50,457 nucleotides of DNA from NCBI GenBank assembly GCA_020851635.1, contig JADZCJ010000009.1, positions 1-50,457 of the forward strand, in the 5' to 3' direction. This DNA comes from Anaerolineae bacterium. Lineage in GTDB: Bacteria > Chloroflexota > Anaerolineae > UBA4142 > SHND01. Shown one piece after another: positions 9,620 to 17,309 of the stretch. Position numbers and translations under genes: made by a program. The notes under the pieces were generated by a model, which was not told the origin of the DNA, searched no databases, and saw only the letters and a program-made list of their open reading frames with translations. Position 1 is the first letter of the stretch. Every line of letters starts with the position of its first letter.

Positions 9620-11494
9620 CTAAAAATCCGCTTCGGGCGGAAATTCGCCTTCAATCTCGGTAGAGGGCGCGCGCGCGGCGAGAGAGGGGGGGGGGCCCTG
9701 CGGCTCGGATTGAGTCTCGGCGGCGGAGGTCGGAGCAGGAGCGGGCGAATCCTGAAAACGTTCCGCCATCATCAAACGGTGGTATGCCACGATGGCATCC
9801 ACGACCTGGCGCGTATTTTCGCGCGCGGTGCGTTCGGTCGCGCGCAGTTTTAGGATCTCGATGCGTTCTGAAATCTCGTCAGCGACCATCCGCGGGTGAG
9901 TCACCGCGATAAAGGTAAACGGCTGGGCGTTGCCTGCGACGCGGGTAATTACATCGCCATAATCGAGCAGGGTATTGATGATCCCTTCCCGCGCATACGT
10001 GACGTCTTGAATTCTGTTCAGGTCTGCCTTGCTTTCATGATAGCGCAGCCCAAACGGCAAACTTTCAATGTCGAAAATTTCGTTCTCGGTCAGCCGATAG
10101 AGGTCTACCCGCCAATCCAGCCACTGCCAGACGACGCCCAGGAAAGCAATCAATGTCAGAAAACCGAGCCCCGTATAGACTCCGTTGTTGACAAAGCTGC
10201 GGATGTCGCCGGCATAGGTGATTGCGGCGATCACGGCGACGAGAACAAGAAAAAACAAGAGCCAGATGCCAATCTGCTGAAAGAGGATGAAATAGTCTTT
10301 GCGCCAGGTGACAATTTTGCCCTCACGGATTTCCGTGCCAAACATCGAAATCCAGATATCGCGCAGGCGTTTTCGCAGAGGCACGGGCGGCGTCTTGGGT
10401 CTTGGTCGCGCGACGCGTTTTTTTCGACCGCGCCCCCACCTTTGCCAGGGCAGAACAACGGCGGCGGCGCGCGCTGAATATTCGGTCTTGGCGGGTTCGG
10501 GCGCCGCGGGTTGTTGAAAGACATAAGGCCGAATCTCGCGCGCAATCTGCCCGCGCAGTTGTTCGCGTTCCTTGGCGCGGTTAACTTCCTGCACGCGGAC
10601 TTGCTCGTTCGAGATGATGTGCTGAATCCTTTCGACATCGCCCACCTGCGCAAAGAGGACACCCATCGCATCGCTCGAGGCCGAGGTAATTCGCAAATCC
10701 GAAATGTTGAGCAGGACCGAGATGGGTCCGCCGCGCTCGATCCTTTGAGACTGGATCTTGTCAATGGCGAGTTCGTTGCGCGTTTCAGAAAAAAAGATGA
10801 TCTTGTTGATACTGACGACGCGCCTGTTGGTCACGATAAAAGTGTCATTCCACCAATTGAGCGCGCGCCACGCGGTCCATACGAGACACGCGACCATGAC
10901 CACGGCATAGACGGGCAGGAGCCAGTTCAGCCGTGCGGCGACCCCGAGCCGCGCCGAGACCCAGAAAGCGATTGAAAACAGAGCGGCGACGGCGAGCGGC
11001 AAGCTGCACATGAGCACGAGCGCCCACCAGTGTCTGCGCGTCATCAGGTGGATCACTTCACCCGGCGCCAGCCAGTCCAACCCGCGCGTGAGCCGTTCAA
11101 ACTCTTGCCGCAGCTCGGGCATGTGGTCGAGGAACCCCGGACTCTCTGCCAACACCCTGTCCCATTCGCGACGTTCAAGCACCCAGAGAGAAGCTGCGCT
11201 GATGGATTCAAAGGTATATTCCGATGGTTCCTGGGTCGTGAACATTTTGATGCCGAAATAGTCGCCGGGACCCTTGGACCCGACAGGGCGTTCCAGCCCG
11301 CTGCGGTCGGTATGACGCATGTTGACTGCGCCCGCTTCGACAATAAAAAAGCGCTCGGTCTGCTGTCCTTGTTTAAGGATATCGTCGCCCTCGATATAGC
11401 GCGTCAAATGGAAATGCGCCGCCAACGCCTCGAACTCGTGCGGTTCGAGGTGTTCGAAAAACGAAATGTTGCGGAGGTGCGTGAGTAATTCCAT
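9620..11494 (-). CDS. Membrane protein with cNMP-binding-like domain and two bacterial PH-like domains
   Basis: A 624-residue protein. Residues about 1-125 fold as a cyclic-nucleotide-binding domain, but the phosphate-binding cassette reads FGIKMFTTQEPSEY and lacks the usual Glu and Arg, so cyclic-nucleotide binding is doubtful. Two similar units follow, each with a pair of membrane helices (about 160-215 and 400-460) and a bPH2/DUF304-like domain (FIVTNRRVVSINKIIFF and LYRLTENEIFDIESLPF). A basic linker separates the units and a Pro/Ala-rich tail ends the protein. The tail codes through a G10 run at 9684-9693. It lies 11 bp downstream of uvrC. The role is unknown; membrane-stress sensing is one possibility. 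Confidence 0.8.
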   Translation of the reverse strand: MELLTHLRNISFFEHLEPHEFEALAAHFHLTRYIEGDDILKQGQQTERFFIVEAGAVNMRHTDRSGLERPVGSKGPGDYFGIKMFTTQEPSEYTFESISAASLWVLERREWDRVLAESPGFLDHMPELRQEFERLTRGLDWLAPGEVIHLMTRRHWWALVLMCSLPLAVAALFSIAFWVSARLGVAARLNWLLPVYAVVMVACLVWTAWRALNWWNDTFIVTNRRVVSINKIIFFSETRNELAIDKIQSQRIERGGPISVLLNISDLRITSASSDAMGVLFAQVGDVERIQHIISNEQVRVQEVNRAKEREQLRGQIAREIRPYVFQQPAAPEPAKTEYSARAAAVVLPWQRWGRGRKKRVARPRPKTPPVPLRKRLRDIWISMFGTEIREGKIVTWRKDYFILFQQIGIWLLFFLVLVAVIAAITYAGDIRSFVNNGVYTGLGFLTLIAFLGVVWQWLDWRVDLYRLTENEIFDIESLPFGLRYHESKADLNRIQDVTYAREGIINTLLDYGDVITRVAGNAQPFTFIAVTHPRMVADEISERIEILKLRATERTARENTRQVVDAIVAYHRLMMAERFQDSPAPAPTSAAETQSEPQGPPPSLAARAPSTEIEGEFPPEADF

Positions 11495-11505
11495 GTCTGG
11501 GTGTG

Positions 11506-13566
11506 CTACAAGTGCGCTTGCAGTTTCTCGGCAGCGCTGCGCGTCATGCCTTCAACCGTGAGGATTTCTTCGATGCTCGCGTCACGGATGGCTTCGAGCG
11601 AGCCGAATTTTACCAAAAGGGCGCGGCGGCGGCGCGGTCCAATGCCGGGGATGGCGTCCAGCTGAGAGTGCAGCCCCTTTTTGACGCGCAGCGAACGGTG
11701 ATAGGTGATGCCAAAGCGATGCGCTTCGTCCCGGATCCGCTGCAGGAGGTGGAGCGCTTGCGAGTGTTTGGGCAAGCGCAGGGAATCGGAACGGTTCGGA
11801 ACAAAAACCTCTTCTTGACGTTTTGCGAGCGAAATCAATTTTACGCCCTCGATCCCCATCTCGCGAAACACCTCTTCAGCCGCATTCAGCTGTCCTTTGC
11901 CGCCGTCAATAATGACCAGGTCGGGCATGCGCGCCCACGATTCGTCGTTCTTGCGTTCCGCCGTGCGGATGCCCTTGCTCAACGGAATTTTCGATTTGCG
12001 CTTTTTTGTGAGAGTTTCGGCGACTGCAGAGGACGGACCGCCAACCGCCGCCCGGGTTTCGGTTCCGTCCGCCGTCGGCGGGCTGTCCGGCGCTGCTTGA
12101 GCACTATCTGCCGCCGTCTGCGGTTCCGCTTTGGCCATCAATTCGATGTCGTCCTGCCATTCGCCCGCGCCCCGCGCGGCTTTTTGTGCGTCGTGATAAC
12201 GCTTGAAACGGCGTCGCAGCATTTCCTGCAAACTGGCGAAATCGTTTGCGCCAACGACTGATTTGATTTTGAATTTGCGATAGTCGCTCTTTTTTGCCGC
12301 GCCGTTTTCAAACACGACCATTGCGCCGACGGAATTTGTGCCTTGAATGTTTGAAATATCATAACATTCCATTCGAAGGGGCGGATTTTCCATTTCGAGC
12401 GCCTGCTGTAATTCTTCGACGGCTTGCAGATGCTTGGTCTTGTCCGCGAGCCACTGTTGTTTGATCGTGTCGAGGGTGATCCGCGCATTCTCTTCCGCCA
12501 TGTTCAGCAGTTCGCGCCCACCGTTGCCGTTGTGCGGCACGCGGATTGTCGTGGCTGCGCCCTTGTTTTGTTTGAGCCACGTTTCGATGATTTTGGCTTC
12601 GTCAATCATTTCGGGCAGCAGGATTTCGGGCGGCACATACGCTGCCTGATCGTAAAATTGCTGTACAAAGGAGGAAAGCACGTCGTCGTTGTTGGCGTGA
12701 GTGGCGCCTTCGAGCACAAAATATTCGCGCCCGAGCAGTTTGCCCGCGCGGATAAAAAAGACCTGGACGCAGGCATTGCCATCGTCTTTGGCAAAGGCGA
12801 TCACATCCTGGTCAATCATCTGCGGCGAAACAACTTTTTGATGTTCGGTGATGCGCGCGATCGCCTGCAGCTGGTCGCGATAGACGGCGGCGCGCTCAAA
12901 TTCCAGGTCCTCGGCTGCCTGCTGCAGTTTGCCGTGAATGTTTTCGGTGACCTGTTCGCTTTGCCCCTGCAAGAACTGCGAGAGCCGATCAATCATGCCG
13001 CGATACTCGTCGCGCGACACTGCGCCGATGCAGGGGGCAAGACACAGCCCAATGTCATAATACAAGCAGGCGCGGCGGTCCTTGCCCGTAATCTCCCGAT
13101 CACAGGTGAGATAGGGAAAGACTTTGCGTAGCGTGTCGAGCGTTTCGTGGACCGCCCACACGGCGGTGAACGGACCAAAATAGCGCGCCCCGTCGTCGTC
13201 CATGCGGCGGGTCATGAACACTTTGGGATAGTTGTCTTGCCAGGTGATCTTGATATAAGGGTAGGTCTTGGCGTCCTTGAGCCGAATGTTGTATTTGGGG
13301 CGATATTTCTTGATGAGATTGTTTTCGAGGACGAGCGCCTCGAGTTCGGTCTCGGTGACGATAAATTCAATGTGCTCGACATGCGCGGTGAGTGAAATCA
13401 CCTTGGCGTCAAATGCGTTGCCGTGATAATACGACCGGACGCGACTGCGCAGGTTCACCGCCTTGCCGACATAAATGATGGTCCCGTCGTCATTTTTCAT
13501 CAAATAGACGCCCGGTTTGGTCGGAAGGGTATCGAGGATTTGTTGAATCTCTGGTTTTGCAGGCAT
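11506..13566 (-). CDS. uvrC: UvrABC excinuclease subunit C
   Basis: Makes both incisions flanking bulky DNA lesions in nucleotide excision repair, acting on the UvrB-DNA complex. The 686-residue protein has the GIY-YIG nuclease (GVYLMKNDDG, IIYVGKAVNLRSRV), a UVR motif around residues 205-240 that binds UvrB, the RNase H-like second nuclease (YDISNIQG, LVIIDGGKGQL) and tandem helix-hairpin-helix motifs (IPGIGPRRRRALL). Residues about 459-543, inside the second nuclease domain, are a low-complexity Ala/Thr/Pro-rich insertion not usual in the family. The ATG overlaps the TAA of the upstream nucleotidyltransferase reading frame by one base, suggesting coupling. Confidence 0.96.
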   Translation of the reverse strand: MPAKPEIQQILDTLPTKPGVYLMKNDDGTIIYVGKAVNLRSRVRSYYHGNAFDAKVISLTAHVEHIEFIVTETELEALVLENNLIKKYRPKYNIRLKDAKTYPYIKITWQDNYPKVFMTRRMDDDGARYFGPFTAVWAVHETLDTLRKVFPYLTCDREITGKDRRACLYYDIGLCLAPCIGAVSRDEYRGMIDRLSQFLQGQSEQVTENIHGKLQQAAEDLEFERAAVYRDQLQAIARITEHQKVVSPQMIDQDVIAFAKDDGNACVQVFFIRAGKLLGREYFVLEGATHANNDDVLSSFVQQFYDQAAYVPPEILLPEMIDEAKIIETWLKQNKGAATTIRVPHNGNGGRELLNMAEENARITLDTIKQQWLADKTKHLQAVEELQQALEMENPPLRMECYDISNIQGTNSVGAMVVFENGAAKKSDYRKFKIKSVVGANDFASLQEMLRRRFKRYHDAQKAARGAGEWQDDIELMAKAEPQTAADSAQAAPDSPPTADGTETRAAVGGPSSAVAETLTKKRKSKIPLSKGIRTAERKNDESWARMPDLVIIDGGKGQLNAAEEVFREMGIEGVKLISLAKRQEEVFVPNRSDSLRLPKHSQALHLLQRIRDEAHRFGITYHRSLRVKKGLHSQLDAIPGIGPRRRRALLVKFGSLEAIRDASIEEILTVEGMTRSAAEKLQAHL

Positions 13567-14160
13567 TACTTGGTTTCGCCCAGGCGACGGTGATGTTCTT
13601 GGAGAATCTCCTCCCAGATTGGCTCTACTCCGGTCTCTCTGGCCCAGTATGAAATATAGTCCAGTTCAATCGTTTGTTGATGAGTTTCGAGTATCGCCAG
13701 AATGTCGCGCGGGTGCTTGGGCATTCTGCCCTCGTTGAAATATTTGAGTTTGTACAGGATCACATCCTCCGGCGAGTACATGATTGCTGATTCGCCCGAT
13801 TCCTGGGCAAAAGGAACGGTGCGCACTCGCTCAAACACAGAAATCTCCAGAGGCGTCTTCCCGACCAGAAAAAAAACCTACCTTGAACCCGCTTGCCGCG
13901 TCAATTACATTAAATGGAGTTTGCCAGATTACGGTATCAAGGATTGCATCCATATTGACATAATAGCCCAGCGCTGTGAACGCCTTGATGAATTTTTCCG
14001 AATCGGCAAGCTCCATCTTGATGGAAATATCAATATCGTTCGTTGTACGATATGCTCCATAAGCGCTGCTTGCAACCGAGCCCCCAATGGCATATGGAAT
14101 GCTCAGCTCCTGCAACGTCGCGAGAACCGAGCGCGTAAATTCTCGAAACGATCTAGTCAT
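13566..14160 (-). pseudogene. Nucleotidyltransferase, frameshifted at a T8 tract
   Basis: Two overlapping frames make one nucleotidyltransferase-fold protein. The first (ATG at 14160) carries GGSVASSAYGAYRTTNDIDI, the GS...DxD active-site core, and ends early after KVGFFSGRED. The second begins ...FLVGKTPLEISVFERVRT and continues with YSPEDVILYKLKYF, the usual C-terminal part. Dropping one T from the minus-strand T8 (13869-13876) joins them as KVGFFLVGKTPLEIS, which fits the family well. The tract could be a true mutation, a slippage or phase-variation site, or a base-calling error. A small partner gene overlaps its start by eight bases. Members of this family are often antitoxin-like partners, but no toxin is proven here. 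Confidence 0.8.
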
Positions 14161-14401
14161 TTGTGGTGAGGATTCTCCGGCTGATACGCGCGTCGATCTC
14201 ATCCTCGGTCAGGTTTGGATGATAGTGGCGTTCCACATTTGAAGCGAGCTGTCGCATAAAATCGCACATCTCAAACATCAGGGCAAGACATTCGGTCGGC
14301 GAAAGCCGCGCAATCACGGCAAGCTGGCGGGAATCCAGTTCGTCGGAAGCCATTCGGACGAGTTCACGTGTTGTCAGTGGTGGGTTGAGCAAAAGGGACA
14401 T
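14153..14401 (-). CDS. Small protein paired with nucleotidyltransferase
   Basis: An 82-residue helical protein with the pattern LSPTECLALMFEMCDFMRQL followed by HPNLTEDEIDARI. I know this pattern only as an uncharacterised small partner commonly encoded beside nucleotidyltransferase genes. The ATG at 14401 follows a TGCTATAAT box by about nine bases, so the mRNA may be nearly leaderless. Its stop overlaps the nucleotidyltransferase start by eight bases, showing they form a unit. A toxin/antitoxin role is a guess from this pairing. Confidence 0.65.
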   Translation of the reverse strand: MSLLLNPPLTTRELVRMASDELDSRQLAVIARLSPTECLALMFEMCDFMRQLASNVERHYHPNLTEDEIDARISRRILTTND

Positions 14402-14410
14402 GACAAGAAA

Positions 14411-14419
14411 ATTATAGCA
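14411..14419 (-). promoter_or_regulatory. Extended -10 promoter, near-leaderless
   Basis: TGCTATAAT (TATAAT at 14416-14411) places the expected transcription start within about three bases of the ATG at 14401. No Shine-Dalgarno sequence fits in so short a leader. Confidence 0.6.
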
Positions 14420-14482
14420 CAATTGCGAACACGCGTTCGTCGAGCTTGAAAATTCGCGCAATCTTTTGAATGTAAATCAACG

Positions 14483-14521
14483 AAAAAAATGCGCCGCGCG
14501 AATCATTTCGCGCGGCGCATT
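14483..14521 (-). terminator. Terminator for the DUF4126 gene
   Basis: A 12-bp GC-rich stem (GCGCCGCGCGAA at 14491-14502 with its complement) followed on the minus strand by seven T. It lies 37 bases after the DUF4126 stop. Confidence 0.88.
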
Positions 14522-14557
14522 CATATTTGTCGGGGCGGCAGCGAATGGCAGAGGCAG

Positions 14558-15178
14558 CTAAGTGCGGGGCCAGTCGAGTCCCGAGTCCGTACCCTGCGAA
14601 GTGCCGGGAGCGGTGTTGGCGGCTGCGGGCTTGTTTTTGCGTCCCCAAACCATGATTGCCGCGAGCACGAGGGCAACAAAGGCAAAAAGGAGCAAGATCG
14701 GCGCAAGGATGGCGGAGAGCGTCAGTCCGACGGACGCCACATCCTCCACCGTACTCACAACCGGATTGCCGATTCCGCCCGTCGCGACGGCGACCACGGG
14801 GCGCGCTGCGGCTTTGGTGGCATGCACGCCAAAGGCGACGAGCAGCCCCAGAATCATGGCAAAGGCGGGATGGATCTCCGTAATGACGTTTGCTTCGGCG
14901 GCGAACAGGAACGCGCCTGCGGCGGGACGGATGAACGTCTGAATCACGTCATTCGCATTATCCACAAGCGGAATTTTGTCGGCAAAAAACTCGAGGGCGA
15001 GCAGGACCGTCAACGCTGCCAACACATAATCGTTGGTCAACAGGTCGAACGGCGCCGAGAGCGTAATCCAGTTTGTAAAGCGCGCCGTCAGCCCAACGAG
15101 CAGCAGCGGGATATAAGCGTTTAGCCCGCTTGCGGCGGACAGACCAAAGGCAGAGAAAATAGATGCGACACCACTCAT
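14558..15178 (-). CDS. DUF4126 family membrane protein
   Basis: A 206-residue integral membrane protein with about five hydrophobic segments and a polar C-terminal tail. The N-terminal AASGLNAYIPLLLVGL pattern is characteristic of DUF4126. No function is established for this family. The ATG at 15178 follows a GGGAGGT ribosome-binding site; the frame extends to 15214 without support. It lies 68 bp downstream of the DUF4013 gene on the same strand, so they may share a transcript, which ends at the hairpin at 14483-14521. Confidence 0.8.
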   Translation of the reverse strand: MSGVASIFSAFGLSAASGLNAYIPLLLVGLTARFTNWITLSAPFDLLTNDYVLAALTVLLALEFFADKIPLVDNANDVIQTFIRPAAGAFLFAAEANVITEIHPAFAMILGLLVAFGVHATKAAARPVVAVATGGIGNPVVSTVEDVASVGLTLSAILAPILLLFAFVALVLAAIMVWGRKNKPAAANTAPGTSQGTDSGLDWPRT

Positions 15179-15246
15179 CAAGAGACCTCCCTCAAACGAC
15201 GTTTGGGACAGCATGCAATGCTATCCCAAAAATCCACAGCGAAAAA

Positions 15247-16008
15247 TTATGCTGACGCCGCCGGTTCATACGGAGGACCCGGCAGATAACTCGGCGGCTC
15301 GTTGGTCGGTGGCGGAGCGGGGGGCAGTATGTCCGAGTCGGTCGGCGTCAGATTGCTGCGCGCGACCTGCCCAAACAAATGTGCCGCGACGAGCGCAGCC
15401 CAAAAAGTGGTGAAAAACACGCCGATGAAACAGGCAATCACGCCAAACCCCGCCACAAAATTCGCAACCAGAGCTAAAAGGAGCGCAATAATATAATTGC
15501 CGGGATTGGCTTTGATAAAACCCCAGATCCCGCGAAAATCCCAGAACGTGTTGATCCGGTTGTTTAGCGCAAACGTGGTTATCGGGGCATAGATAAATAT
15601 ATTGATCGCAATCCCCACGATAAACATGAGGCAGTAAAGGCATGCCAACAGCACCCCGCCGATCCCGCCCATGGCATCATTTGCGCCGCCGCTCCCGTCC
15701 GCCGCCGCGCTGATCCCGGTGATTGCGATCGCGCTGCAGCACAAGAGGAGAAGGAGGGGGCTTGCCCAAATCAAGACGCCGACGATAGCATACAGCCCCT
15801 TGACAAACATATCGCCGATGTTGGTCCATTCCGGCAGGGGGGCGGGGTCGCCGTCATGAACGCGCTTGGTCACTGCCAAACAATAGCCGACGAGCAGAGG
15901 AATTGGGATAATAAAGGTGGACAACAAGACGACGATGGCGCCAATGGCTATCTTGGCGATCCAGTCCTTGTCTTCGAACATAAATGTAAACGACTTGCCG
16001 ACATCCAT
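15247..16008 (-). CDS. DUF4013 family membrane protein
   Basis: A 253-residue protein starting MDVGKSFTFMFEDKDWIAKI, the typical DUF4013 beginning, with about five or six membrane helices and a Pro-rich cytoplasmic tail (PPAPPPTNEPP). The soluble loop HDGDPAPLPEWTNIGDMFVKG is also typical. It has a very strong AAGGAGG ribosome-binding site, and a TGCTATAAT box about 95 bases upstream is the likely promoter. The function of the family is unknown; it is common in archaea and Chloroflexota. Confidence 0.82.
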   Translation of the reverse strand: MDVGKSFTFMFEDKDWIAKIAIGAIVVLLSTFIIPIPLLVGYCLAVTKRVHDGDPAPLPEWTNIGDMFVKGLYAIVGVLIWASPLLLLLCCSAIAITGISAAADGSGGANDAMGGIGGVLLACLYCLMFIVGIAINIFIYAPITTFALNNRINTFWDFRGIWGFIKANPGNYIIALLLALVANFVAGFGVIACFIGVFFTTFWAALVAAHLFGQVARSNLTPTDSDILPPAPPPTNEPPSYLPGPPYEPAASA

Positions 16009-16104
16009 GGACGCCTCCTTGAAACGACGATTGGGTCAGTTCACCGCACCGATAAAACCAGGGAAAAACCGCAGTTCGATTTTTACAACTAACCTTACGA
16101 CGCG

Positions 16105-16113
16105 ATTATAGCA
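16105..16113 (-). promoter_or_regulatory. Extended -10 promoter for the DUF4013 gene
   Basis: TGCTATAAT (TATAAT at 16110-16105), with a weak TTGTGC about 17 bp upstream. It lies between the tRNA-Phe terminator and the DUF4013 start. Confidence 0.55.
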
Positions 16114-16176
16114 AAAGTTACACCCCCGCACAAAGTCCCGCGGGTCTGCGCCCATTTTGCGCTCAAATCGGGAAAC

Positions 16177-16220
16177 AAAAAAGCGTTCGAGACGCTCATT
16201 AGAGAGCAAATCTTGAACGC
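16177..16220 (-). terminator. Terminator of the tRNA-Phe transcript
   Basis: A GCGTTC/GAACGC outer stem (16215-16220 with 16183-16188) encloses a GCTC/GAGC inner stem, followed on the minus strand by six T (16182-16177), 17 bases after the tRNA. Confidence 0.75.
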
Positions 16221-16236
16221 GTTTTCGCAATCGGAA

Positions 16237-16309
16237 TGCCGAGACGCAGAATCGAACTGCGGACACTGCGGTTTTCAGCCGCATGCTCTACCAACTGAGC
16301 TATCTCGGC
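16237..16309 (-). tRNA. tRNA-Phe (GAA anticodon)
   Basis: A 73-base cloverleaf read leftward: acceptor GCCGAGA/TCTCGGC, D-stem GCTC/GAGC, anticodon stem TGCGG/CCGCA with loop CTGAAAA (anticodon GAA), a five-base variable loop, T-stem CGCAG/CTGCG with loop TTCGATT, and discriminator A. CCA is not encoded. It has its own promoter and terminator. This is the tRNA that would be sensed by the Phe T-box at 48990-49250. Confidence 0.97.
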
Positions 16310-16323
16310 GACAGTGGAAAGCC

Positions 16324-16351
16324 ATTTTACGCAGATTAGGGTGGATGTCAA
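16324..16351 (-). promoter_or_regulatory. tRNA-Phe promoter
   Basis: TTGACA (16351-16346), 16-bp spacer, TAAAAT (16329-16324), with the start expected about ten bases before the tRNA 5' end. The -35 overlaps the T-run of the upstream terminator. Confidence 0.75.
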
Positions 16352-16399
16352 AAAAAACGCGCTGCCCGTTCATCGCCGATGATGAACAGAACAGCGCGT
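16350..16399 (-). terminator. Terminator upstream of the tRNA-Phe promoter
   Basis: ACGCGCTG/CAGCGCGT outer stem (8 bp) and GTTCATC/GATGAAC inner stem (7 bp), followed on the minus strand by eight T. It ends a leftward transcript that has no recognised coding gene. Confidence 0.8.
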
Positions 16400-16585
16400 G
16401 GCTCACGGTCGTGGTTACCTCCCCGCGCAGACGCCGACGCGAGGAGATAACCGTTCGAAAAGGAGGAGAAGAAGTATGTTCCGCGATTTTATAGGTAAAA
16501 AAAAGACGAGCTGCTGACCCGCCAGGGTCAAAGCCCGTGATCTGTCTCGGCAATATTTGCATCGGGGCGAGAACCGCCCATAAAC
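16400..16585 (-). other. Structured non-coding segment downstream of the riboswitch terminator
   Basis: No coding gene with a credible start is seen. A 15-bp stem (16413-16427 with 16438-16452, two G-U pairs when read as minus-strand RNA) contains GGGGAGG. A second hairpin (TGACCC at 16515-16520 with GGGTCA at 16525-16530) is followed on the minus strand by eight T (16504-16497), a terminator-like arrangement. The structure suggests small RNA or leader elements, but I cannot assign a family. Confidence 0.5.
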
Positions 16586-16615
16586 AAAAATGACCACAGG
16601 TCAAATCTGTGGTCA
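16586..16615 (-). terminator. Terminator of the c-di-AMP riboswitch
   Basis: A perfect 9-bp stem (TGACCACAG at 16591-16599 with CTGTGGTCA at 16607-16615), loop of seven, then five T on the minus strand. It lies directly after the aptamer and is the likely expression platform. Confidence 0.85.
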
Positions 16616-16621
16616 GACAGA

Positions 16622-16771
16622 CTTGTCCCCTTCAGTGCCTACGAAGTTAGCTGTCGGGTTAGAACTGAAAGATGTTCTTTTGAATGTTCGGCGCGAGAAA
16701 CGCCGCATTCGAATTCACCCCGTTAGTGGTTCCTCCGCTCTCTGCTTGCTTGCAGAGATTCGGCTGACAAG
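16622..16771 (-). promoter_or_regulatory. Cyclic-di-AMP (ydaO/yuaA) riboswitch
   Basis: Read leftward, the RNA contains the conserved ydaO blocks in order: CAGCCGAATC, GCGGAGGAACCAC, GGGGTGAAT, AACCCGACAGCTAACTTCG and GTAGGC, then GAAGGGGAC. P1 forms from CTTGTC (16771-16766) and GACAAG at the far end. The class senses c-di-AMP and usually terminates transcription of cell-wall, osmolyte or potassium genes. Here a promoter (16846-16874) lies upstream and a terminator (16586-16615) just downstream, so the device looks complete. No coding gene follows on this strand until DUF4013 at 16008, beyond two more terminators and tRNA-Phe, so its target is unclear. Confidence 0.93.
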
Positions 16772-16845
16772 GACTATTTGGTTGTTTGTAATTCCGGTCG
16801 CGCTCGACAAACGTTTGTTGTTTGCGACGCTAACCCTACACGCGT

Positions 16846-16874
16846 TGTATATCACGAATCCAAATGCTTGTCAA
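16846..16874 (-). promoter_or_regulatory. Promoter for the c-di-AMP riboswitch transcript
   Basis: Perfect TTGACA (16874-16869), 17-bp spacer, TATACA (16851-16846). The start would fall near 16839, about 70 bases before the aptamer. Confidence 0.8.
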
Positions 16875-17129
16875 GCAAAAAAGCGATATTTACAATATCC
16901 TCTGGTACTATTCGTTTGTGAGGCGCTCGAAATCGGTTCTGGACGCGCCATTCATCGGCTGAACATCAACAAGCTGCACTATTGATAACACACGATTGAT
17001 GCCCGAGTTACGGATTTTGTTCTACGTTCAGGATAAAAGAAAAGGGCGAACGAGGAGATTTGACAGCGGACGGCGCAAGCGGGCATGAGAGACACAACGG
17101 GGAGGGCGAGTACAAGGAGGTTGGAGAAT
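16875..17129. other. Intergenic region without a gene
   Basis: Open frames here are short, lack ribosome-binding sites and show no recognisable protein. Apart from the flanking promoter and terminator, I see no structured element in this stretch. Confidence 0.6.
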
Positions 17130-17163
17130 AAAAAAGACAACCGCCGAGGGTGGTCGGCGGTTG
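17130..17163 (-). terminator. Terminator downstream of the small secreted protein gene
   Basis: A perfect 10-bp stem (CAACCGCCGA at 17138-17147 with its complement at 17154-17163), six-base loop, then a T-rich run on the minus strand (six A at 17130-17135 on the plus strand). A 16-base palindrome centred near 17195 lies between it and the gene. Confidence 0.85.
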
Positions 17164-17309
17164 CGTTTCTGCGAGTGGCTTTTTCGGGTCTGAGCTCAGA
17201 CCGGTCTCGCGGATGGGCAGCCGGGTGTCAGCCATTGAGACTGCAGCGGATCAACCCGTCCCGAGACTGCGGCAATTCGTGATCTCCGCCGCAACACAAT
17301 CCGAATTTT

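Noticed and set aside
16467-16517. Plus-strand short frame MFRDFIGKKKTSC after an AAGGAGG
   Set aside because: Only about 13 residues, and the ribosome-binding match is the complement of a pyrimidine-rich loop in a minus-strand structured RNA. Not supported as a gene.
16500-16585. Possible SRP RNA or small riboswitch
   Set aside because: A hairpin followed by AGCAGC looked SRP-like, but the GGAA tetraloop and the symmetric-loop pattern of SRP domain IV are absent.
16275-16604. 109-residue minus-strand frame across the structured region and tRNA-Phe
   Set aside because: It runs through two terminator hairpins and the tRNA, so it cannot be a real gene.
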